From assembly GCF_003402475.1 (NCBI RefSeq), contig NZ_BFAB01000004.1, positions 292,407 through 356,406 on the forward strand: a stretch of DNA of 64,000 nucleotides. The letters are read 5' to 3'. Below are positions 58,525 through 64,000 of the stretch, piece after piece (position 1 is the first letter of the stretch; each line of letters begins with the position of its first letter). Made by a program: the position numbers and the translations under genes. Below the pieces are notes generated by a model. That model had not been told where the DNA came from and did not search any database. It was given only the letters and a program-made list of their open reading frames with translations. Source of the stretch: Mycobacterium sp. MFM001 (GTDB lineage Bacteria > Actinomycetota > Actinomycetes > Mycobacteriales > Mycobacteriaceae).

Positions 58525-59874
58525 CTACAGCGCGACCCGGAAATCGCAGCCGGTCTTGGCGCGCACCTCCTCGACCGTGACACCGGGATGCAATTCGGTG
58601 AGCAGCAACCCCTGTCCCGGCTCGACGTCGAACACGCACAGGTCGGTGATGATCATGTCGACCACGCCCTTGCCGGTCAGCGGCAGCGTGCACTGCGGCA
58701 GGATTTTCGGACTGCCGTCCTTGGCGGCATGATCCATCACGACGATCACGCGCTTGACCCCCGACACCAAATCCATTGCGCCGCCGGGCCCTTTGACCAT
58801 CTTGCCGGGCACCATCCAGTTGGCCAGGTCACCGTTTTCGGCCACCTGCAGGCCGCCCAGGATGGACAGGTCGATGTGGCCGCCGCGGATCATCGCGAAC
58901 GAATCGGCGCTACTGAAAAAGCTCGAGCCCGGCAGACTTGTGATCGTCTGCTTGCCGGCGTTGATCAGGTCGGGGTCGACGGCGTCGTCGGTCGGATAGG
59001 CCCCGATGCCGAGTAGGCCGTTCTCCGACTGCAGCGTGACGTTGATGTCCTCGGGAATGAAGTTGGCCACCAGCGTCGGTATGCCGATGCCCAGGTTCAC
59101 GTAATAGCCGTCGCGCAGTTCCTGAGCGGCGCGCTGAGCCATCCTCTCCCGAATCGGACTGTCGTGCTTGAGGTTTGAACCGTTGCTCGTCGTGCGGAAT
59201 TCGATGCGCTTCTCGTAGTTGCGGCCTTCGATGATGCGGTCCACGTAGATGCCGGGCGTGTGGACCAGGTCGGGATCCAGCTCGCCCACCTCCACGAGCT
59301 CTTCGACTTCGGCCACGGTCACGGCGCCGCAGGTGGCGATCATCGGGTTGAAGTTTCGGGCTGTCTTGCGGTAGACGAGGTTGCCCGCCGCGTCGCCCTT
59401 CCACGCCTTCACAAGCGCCACGTCGGCCCGAATGCCTTCTTCCAGAACGTATTCCGTGCCGTCGAAGACGCGGACATCCTTGCCTTCGGCCAGTTCGGTG
59501 CCGTAGGCAGTGCGGGTGTAGAAGCCGGGAATGCCTGCGCCGCCGGCGCGTAACTTCTCCGCCAGCGTGCCCTGGGGCGTGAGCGTGAGATCCAACTCGC
59601 CTGAGAGCACCTGACGCTCGAACTCCTTGTTCTCACCGACGTAGGAGGCGATCACCTTCTTGACCTGTCTCGCCGTGAGCAACACCCCCATGCCGAAACC
59701 GTCGACGCCGGCGTTGTTTCCGACGATCGTGAGGTCCTTGACCCCGCTGTCAGCCAGCGCCTGGATCAAGTTCTCCGGAATGCCGCACAGGCCGAAACCG
59801 CCTGATGCGACGGTGATTCCGTCCGTCAGTAGCCCCTGCAGGGCGGACTCGGCGTCGGCGTAGACCTTGTTCAC
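58525..59874 (-). CDS. Succinyl-CoA:3-ketoacid CoA-transferase, fused A and B subunits
   Basis: A 449-residue protein joining both CoA-transferase family I subunits: A domain about 1-225 ([28 protein letters not shown]) and B domain about 240-449 ([22 protein letters not shown]). The catalytic Glu284 is in [11 protein letters not shown]. It should transfer CoA from succinyl-CoA to acetoacetate or similar 3-ketoacids. Most bacteria, including the M. tuberculosis scoA/scoB pair, keep the subunits separate, so the single-chain form is notable. Its start overlaps the GH76 gene (ATGA), and its stop is 6 bases from the repeat. Confidence 0.9.
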   Translation of the reverse strand: MNKVYADAESALQGLLTDGITVASGGFGLCGIPENLIQALADSGVKDLTIVGNNAGVDGFGMGVLLTARQVKKVIASYVGENKEFERQVLSGELDLTLTPQGTLAEKLRAGGAGIPGFYTRTAYGTELAEGKDVRVFDGTEYVLEEGIRADVALVKAWKGDAAGNLVYRKTARNFNPMIATCGAVTVAEVEELVEVGELDPDLVHTPGIYVDRIIEGRNYEKRIEFRTTSNGSNLKHDSPIRERMAQRAAQELRDGYYVNLGIGIPTLVANFIPEDINVTLQSENGLLGIGAYPTDDAVDPDLINAGKQTITSLPGSSFFSSADSFAMIRGGHIDLSILGGLQVAENGDLANWMVPGKMVKGPGGAMDLVSGVKRVIVVMDHAAKDGSPKILPQCTLPLTGKGVVDMIITDLCVFDVEPGQGLLLTELHPGVTVEEVRAKTGCDFRVAL

Positions 59875-60989
59875 GCATCACTCCTCTCGTCGGCAGTTAC
59901 CGCGTGCGCGGCCTCCATCAGCATCCAGCCGGACAGTTGCACCGACAGGTCGCGCTCGGGTATCTCCGAGCCGGTGACCGCGCCCTCGACAAACTCCGCC
60001 TTCTTGCCCGCCGTCGTCGGCATTTCGGCAGTGCGGTCCCAGAACGGCCCGAACAGCGGCAGGCCGTCGACCGTCTGCCGGTAATCCCACGCCGACTGCG
60101 CCGACGACAGAACCAGCTTGCGGGCGGTGTCGCGGGCCGTAGTGTCCTCGGCCGAATCCCCCGGCAACGTCGTTGCCACCAGTGCCAGGTAGCGGGCGGT
60201 GATCCCGGCGAACAGCCCGCCGTCGCCGCCGCCGGCGCCCTTGATCACCCCGCCCGGCGCCATGTGCTCGTCGACGGCGGCGACCAGCCGGTGCGCCCGC
60301 GGCGCATGCCGCTCGTCGCCGGTGCGCACGGCCAGTTCGGTTTCCAGCCCGAGCACCACGCCCTGGCAGTAGGTGTACTGCGCGCGGACTAGCGAGCCGG
60401 CCTTGATGCCGTCGAACACCAGGTGGGTCTCCGGGTCGATCAGCGTCGCGTCGATCCAGTCCGCCATCTGCTGCGCGCGCTTCAGCCGGTCGCCGTAACG
60501 GGCCAGGAAGATCCCCGCCGGGCCGTTGCCGGGAGCGTTGAAGAACTGGTCCTGCTTGCGCCACGGGATGCCGCCGCCGTCCTCGGGCACCCACGCCTTG
60601 ACGAACTGGTCGGTCAGCTTGTCCAGCGCGCGATGCCGGTCGATGCCGGCAATTCGCGAGGCCCGCTCGAGGGCCAGCGCCAGCCAGGCCATGTCGTCGT
60701 AGTAGTTGTTGATCCACCGGCCAGTGTTGCGCAGCCGGTGTGAGCGGATCTGCCGCCGAATCCTCTTGACGCGCTCCGGTTTTGGATCGCGCTGCTGCGC
60801 GTCGACCAGACAGTCCAGCAGGTGCGCCTGCCACCAGTAGTGCCAGCTGCCGAACAACCGGTCGCGCCGCACCGGCGGCCAGGCCACCACGCCCAGCTGG
60901 GTGCCCGGCAGCGCCCACAGTCGTTTGAGATGCCGGGTGGTCACCGCGGTTTCTGCGCTGGCCGCCCGGTTGGCCCATACCTGCTCCAT
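59871..60989 (-). CDS. Glycoside hydrolase family 76 protein
   Basis: A 372-residue (alpha/alpha)6 protein like Rv0365c. [18 protein letters not shown] contains a paired-Asp motif characteristic of GH76 alpha-1,6-mannanases; further blocks are [42 protein letters not shown] and [13 protein letters not shown]. No signal peptide is visible, so a cytoplasmic role in mannan or lipomannan turnover, rather than secretion, is suggested. It is followed with an ATGA overlap by the CoA-transferase. The start ATG 60989 is 16 bases after the methyltransferase stop. Confidence 0.85.
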   Translation of the reverse strand: MEQVWANRAASAETAVTTRHLKRLWALPGTQLGVVAWPPVRRDRLFGSWHYWWQAHLLDCLVDAQQRDPKPERVKRIRRQIRSHRLRNTGRWINNYYDDMAWLALALERASRIAGIDRHRALDKLTDQFVKAWVPEDGGGIPWRKQDQFFNAPGNGPAGIFLARYGDRLKRAQQMADWIDATLIDPETHLVFDGIKAGSLVRAQYTYCQGVVLGLETELAVRTGDERHAPRAHRLVAAVDEHMAPGGVIKGAGGGDGGLFAGITARYLALVATTLPGDSAEDTTARDTARKLVLSSAQSAWDYRQTVDGLPLFGPFWDRTAEMPTTAGKKAEFVEGAVTGSEIPERDLSVQLSGWMLMEAAHAVTADERSDA

Positions 60990-61005
60990 GTAACCTGATC
61001 CTGCC

Positions 61006-61644
61006 TTACCAGGCCTGCTCGATGTTTCCGTGTCGGGTGATCCAGGCGTGCATGGCGATCCCGGCGGCGACGGCGACGTTGATGCTGCGCGTCGAGCCCC
61101 ACTGCGCGATCGACACGGTCAGCGCCGCGCCCGCCCGGGCGTCGTCGCTGATGCCTGGACCTTCCTGGCCAAACACCAGCAGGCAATCCCGGGGCAACTC
61201 AGTCTCTTCGAGCCGGGCGGCCCCGGGAACATTGTCGACGGCGACCACGGTCAACCCCTCATGCGACGCGAAGTCAAGCAGGCCGGCGACGTGGTCGTGA
61301 TGGGACAGCCGCTGGTAGCGGTCAGTCACCATGGCGCCGCGGCGATTCCAGCGGCGGCGGCCGACGATGTGCACAGTGTCGACGGCGAACGCGTTGGCGG
61401 TGCGCACCACGGCGCCGATGTTGGCGTCGTGGCCGAAGTTCTCGATCGCCACATGCAGCGGATGCCTGCGTTGGTCGATGTCGGCGATGATCGCCTCTCG
61501 CGTCCAGTACCGGTAGGCGTCGACGACGTTGCGGGTGTCGCCGTCGCGCAGCAGCGCCGGGTCGTAACGCGGATCTGTTGGGAGCGGTCCTTCCCACGGC
61601 CCGACGCCACCAGTCGGTGCACCCCACTCCGTCGGACCAGTCAT
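61006..61644 (-). CDS. TrmH/SpoU-family RNA 2'-O-methyltransferase
   Basis: A 212-residue SPOUT methyltransferase like Rv0380c. Motif 1 is IENFGHDANIGAVVRTANAFAV, motif 2 CLLVFGQEGPGISD and motif 3 IAQWGSTRSINVAVAAGIAMHAW, forming the trefoil-knot AdoMet site. The target is likely tRNA or rRNA ribose; which one is not evident. The frame is open upstream, but ATG 61644 overlaps the lipoprotein stop (ATGA) and gives a sensible N-terminus. Confidence 0.9.
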   Translation of the reverse strand: MTGPTEWGAPTGGVGPWEGPLPTDPRYDPALLRDGDTRNVVDAYRYWTREAIIADIDQRRHPLHVAIENFGHDANIGAVVRTANAFAVDTVHIVGRRRWNRRGAMVTDRYQRLSHHDHVAGLLDFASHEGLTVVAVDNVPGAARLEETELPRDCLLVFGQEGPGISDDARAGAALTVSIAQWGSTRSINVAVAAGIAMHAWITRHGNIEQAW

Positions 61645-62531
61645 CGGTTGGTCCAGACGGCGGCGTGGGTGCCGACCACCGAGACGGTGGCGTACAGCAG
61701 CGCCTGGTTGATCTCGCCCTGGGTGCACAGCGAGGCGTCGACGTGTACGGCGTCCAGCGACGCCTCGGGCAGCAGCAGCGCCGACGACCCGTACGTCGAG
61801 CAGGCCGGGGACAGCCCCGGCGGGGGCAGGGTCGGGGCGGCGAGCAGCATCATCGGCCCGCCGCGGGCCGCGGAGTCGTCGCGGTACTTGGCGGCGATCG
61901 CGTCGGCTACCAGGCCCAGCAGCATGTAGCCGCTGCCGGTGAACGCCGCCGGGTCGCCCAGTGACTGCTGGCTCAGCTGGACGCCGTCGGCGCGCCACGC
62001 CGACACGCTGGTGGTCTTGACGACCATGCCGATGTCGTTCTCCTTGGTCGGCAGCATTCCCACCGGGAAGGTTGCCGGATACGCCGCGGCGCTGCCGGCG
62101 ATCCGGTCCCGCGGCGAATACACGTACACGCCGCGCACGGTGCTGCGCTCCTTTTGCGGGCCCAAACACACTGTGCCGGTGAGCCGGTCGGGTGATGGTG
62201 ACGAAAGTGGCCGCACTACAACGTTTTTCGCGGTGCCGCAGCTGCCGATGCCGGCGGCCTCCATCGGGTGGGCCAGCGCGCCGTACAGCCCGAACCGCAG
62301 GTCCGCCGGTTTGGCGTGCGGGGCGGCCGGATCGGTGGGGGCCGCGTCGACGTCGACCAAGACGTAGTCGGCGTTCCAGCGCAGGTTGGACACCGCGACG
62401 TTCCAGCCCAGCACCGCAAGCGATTCACCCAACCGGGCGGACTGTGCGCCGTAGATGCGCTCCGGGTGATGCGAGCTGCCACAGCCGGACACCAGGACCA
62501 TCGTCGCCAACATCGCAATGAGAGCCCGCAC
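61641..62531 (-). CDS. Putative lipoprotein (Rv0381c-like)
   Basis: A 296-residue exported protein with the signal MRALIAMLATMVLVSGC and lipobox VSGC, Cys17. The mature region has four further cysteines and no domain I recognise; ADYVLVDVDAAPTDPAA and ENDIGMVVKTTSVSAWRADG are well-ordered stretches. Rv0381c is a similarly placed hypothetical. It lies between pyrE (5-base gap) and the methyltransferase (ATGA overlap) and so belongs to a pyrE-led transcript. Confidence 0.8.
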   Translation of the reverse strand: MRALIAMLATMVLVSGCGSSHHPERIYGAQSARLGESLAVLGWNVAVSNLRWNADYVLVDVDAAPTDPAAPHAKPADLRFGLYGALAHPMEAAGIGSCGTAKNVVVRPLSSPSPDRLTGTVCLGPQKERSTVRGVYVYSPRDRIAGSAAAYPATFPVGMLPTKENDIGMVVKTTSVSAWRADGVQLSQQSLGDPAAFTGSGYMLLGLVADAIAAKYRDDSAARGGPMMLLAAPTLPPPGLSPACSTYGSSALLLPEASLDAVHVDASLCTQGEINQALLYATVSVVGTHAAVWTNR

Positions 62532-62536
62532 GGTGT

Positions 62537-63079
62537 CTAGCGCAAACCCAGATCCGCCAGGCCGAGCACGCTGCGGTAGGCCAGGCCCTCGGCTTGGATG
62601 GCTTCGGCGGCGCCGGTGGCGCGGTCGACGACCGTCGCCACACCGACCACCTCGGCGCCGGCGTCGCGCACCGCGCGCACCGCGGTCAGCGCCGAGGCAC
62701 CGGTGGTGCTGGTGTCCTCGACCACCAGCACCCGCTGCCCAGTGATGTCGGGGCCTTCGATAAGTCGTTGCATGCCATGGGTTTTCACTGACTTGCGGAC
62801 CACGAACGCGTCGATGGGCCGACCAGGGGCGTGCATGACGGCGGTGGCGACCGGATCGGCGCCCAGCGTCAGGCCGCCGACCGACGCGTAGTCCCAGTCG
62901 TCGGTGAGGTCGCGAATCAGCCGGCCGATCAGCGGGGCGGCCCGGTGGTGCAGGGTGGCGCGGCGCAGGTCGACGTAGTAGTCGGCTTCCTTGCCCGACG
63001 ACAGCGTGACCCGCCCGTGCACCACCGACAACCGGCGTACCAGCTCGGCCAGCTCGTCGCGAGGCTCAAGTTCTGCCAC
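62537..63079 (-). CDS. pyrE: Orotate phosphoribosyltransferase PyrE
   Basis: A 180-residue type I phosphoribosyltransferase converting orotate and PRPP to OMP. The PRPP loop [18 protein letters not shown] and the N-terminal [19 protein letters not shown] are diagnostic. It starts at GTG 63079, which lies inside the last 14 bases of the upstream SDR gene, so the two are co-transcribed. Gene order SDR-pyrE-lipoprotein-methyltransferase follows the Rv0382c-Rv0380c order of M. tuberculosis. Confidence 0.94.
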   Translation of the reverse strand: MAELEPRDELAELVRRLSVVHGRVTLSSGKEADYYVDLRRATLHHRAAPLIGRLIRDLTDDWDYASVGGLTLGADPVATAVMHAPGRPIDAFVVRKSVKTHGMQRLIEGPDITGQRVLVVEDTSTTGASALTAVRAVRDAGAEVVGVATVVDRATGAAEAIQAEGLAYRSVLGLADLGLR

Positions 63080-63842
63080 GGCCCCGACCGAATCTATTTG
63101 TGGTGGCGCGCGCCAGGTTTCGCGGCAACATCCGCGCGCCGCCGGTGAGGAGCTTGTACTGCAGACCGGGCACGCTGATCACCTTGCCGCGGGCGATGTC
63201 CGCGAGGCTCTCCCGGATCACGTCGTCGACGTCGAGCCACAGGAACGACGGCAGCTTGGTCATGTCGATGCCGGCCCGGTGATGAAATTCGGTGTGCACG
63301 TAGCCCGGACAGACTGCGTGCACACTCACGCCGGTGCCCTTCAGGCCGCCGGCCAGGCCCTCGGTGAACGACACCACCCACGCCTTGGACGCCGAGTACG
63401 TCGAGCCGCGACCCGACAGCAGCCCCGCGACGCTGGCGACGTTGATCACGGTGCCCGAGCCGGCGTCGAGCATGGCCGGCAGTGCCGCCCGGGTCAGCTG
63501 CATCACCGCGGTCACGTTGACGTCGAGCTGGGCCTGCAGCAACGCCGGGTCGGCGGTCCAGAATTCACCGGAGGTGCCGAATCCGGCGTTGTTGACCAGC
63601 ACGTCGACACCGGCCGCCAGCCGCTGGGCGACCTTGCCGCGGCCGTCGGCATCGGCCAGGTCGGCCGGCAGCACCTCGACGTCGCGGCCGGCCTCGTCGC
63701 GCAGTTCCGCCGCCAGTTGGTTCAGCCGGTCGGCGTCGCGGGCTACCAGCACGAGGTCGTGGCCGTCGGCCGCGTAGCGGCGTGCGTAGCCTTCGCCGAT
63801 TCCGGATGTGGGCCCGGTGATCAGGGCGACGGGACGCGGCAC
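63066..63842 (-). CDS. SDR family oxidoreductase
   Basis: A 258-residue short-chain dehydrogenase: [36 protein letters not shown], Ser in [20 protein letters not shown], and [17 protein letters not shown]. The C-terminal 30 residues are basic ([15 protein letters not shown]). This DltE-like subgroup is common in mycobacteria and often annotated as a ketoreductase; substrate not evident. Its end overlaps pyrE by 14 bases. Confidence 0.85.
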   Translation of the reverse strand: MPRPVALITGPTSGIGEGYARRYAADGHDLVLVARDADRLNQLAAELRDEAGRDVEVLPADLADADGRGKVAQRLAAGVDVLVNNAGFGTSGEFWTADPALLQAQLDVNVTAVMQLTRAALPAMLDAGSGTVINVASVAGLLSGRGSTYSASKAWVVSFTEGLAGGLKGTGVSVHAVCPGYVHTEFHHRAGIDMTKLPSFLWLDVDDVIRESLADIARGKVISVPGLQYKLLTGGARMLPRNLARATTNRFGRGRGRT

Positions 63843-63859
63843 GGCGCCAGTGTATTTAC

Positions 63860-64000
63860 TCAGCGCTGGTAATGCGTGGCCTGGTAGCCGTTCCGGCCGG
63901 CGGGCGGCGGGCGGCGGACCGCTCCCCCGCGGGTGCTTTCGCGGCGCACCGGCTCGGCCGATGCGCGGCGAGTGGGCTCCGGGCGCGCGGGCGCCTCGGC
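63860..64000 (-). CDS. C-terminal fragment of a secreted/hypothetical protein (Rv0383c position)
   Basis: The minus strand is open from the window edge to a TGA at 63860-63862, giving 46 residues rich in Pro, Arg and Ala and ending [12 protein letters not shown]. Codon use and the position next to the SDR-pyrE run suggest the tail of the gene corresponding to Rv0383c, described as a possible secreted protein. The beginning lies outside the window, so nothing more can be said about function. Confidence 0.55.
   Translation of the reverse strand, partial: AEAPARPEPTRRASAEPVRRESTRGGAVRRPPPAGRNGYQATHYQR

Overview
The window is high-GC mycobacterial chromosome, almost certainly from a non-tuberculous Mycobacterium. 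This rests on orthologue-level matches and local gene order: lpqL, thiGSO/thiE, mutT3, glnX-glnH-pknG, ackA-pta-fgd1, ndhA, metZ, purT, purA, fba and pyrE. It is also supported by mycobacterial dispersed repeats, a mycobacterial SOS box, F420 enzymes, GTG starts and ATGA/GTGA junctions. Gene coordinates were checked against start and stop codons by reading; product names rest on motif and family recognition, since no search could be run. H37Rv locus names are from memory.

Left part (1-26.4 kb). A truncated luciferase-like oxidoreductase and an SDR are followed by a minus-strand run: a 13E12-type HNH protein with a LexA box at its start codon, lpqL, two MEDS-domain signalling proteins, an SGNH hydrolase, thiG, thiS and thiO. 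A TPP riboswitch lies ahead of thiO, followed on the promoter side by a 3 x 57 bp tandem repeat. thiE diverges from it. Then come mutT3 and the glnX-glnH-pknG amino-acid sensing operon. Between pknG and ackA lies an accessory block: a DUF559-type gene broken by one amber codon, a DUF1800/DUF1501 pair and an NHL-repeat pseudokinase at the end of the fgd1-pta-ackA run.

Middle part (26.3-47.5 kb), mostly accessory metabolism. It holds a minus-strand cluster (DUF3054 membrane protein, GNAT and three flavin monooxygenases) and a plus-strand operon resembling cyclohexanecarboxyl-CoA ring cleavage (BadI-like, BadH-like, two acyl-CoA dehydrogenases, TetR). A KasB-like synthase diverges from a cytochrome P450. 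After these come a YihY membrane protein, an HTH-fused MntA/HepT toxin-antitoxin pair with its own palindrome, an SDR, a large PLP decarboxylase, ndhA and two tandemly duplicated GH5-like secreted glycosidases.

Right part (47.5-64 kb), mostly core. purA, a thioesterase, purT, a rhodanese and metZ form one minus-strand run that is split in M. tuberculosis. Next are a zinc-exporter-like CDF gene with an ArsR/SmtB-type palindrome, fba, DedA, a fused two-domain CoA-transferase, a GH76 protein, a TrmH-type methyltransferase, a lipoprotein, pyrE and an SDR. The window ends inside a further minus-strand gene. No tRNA, rRNA, CRISPR array or intact insertion sequence was seen.
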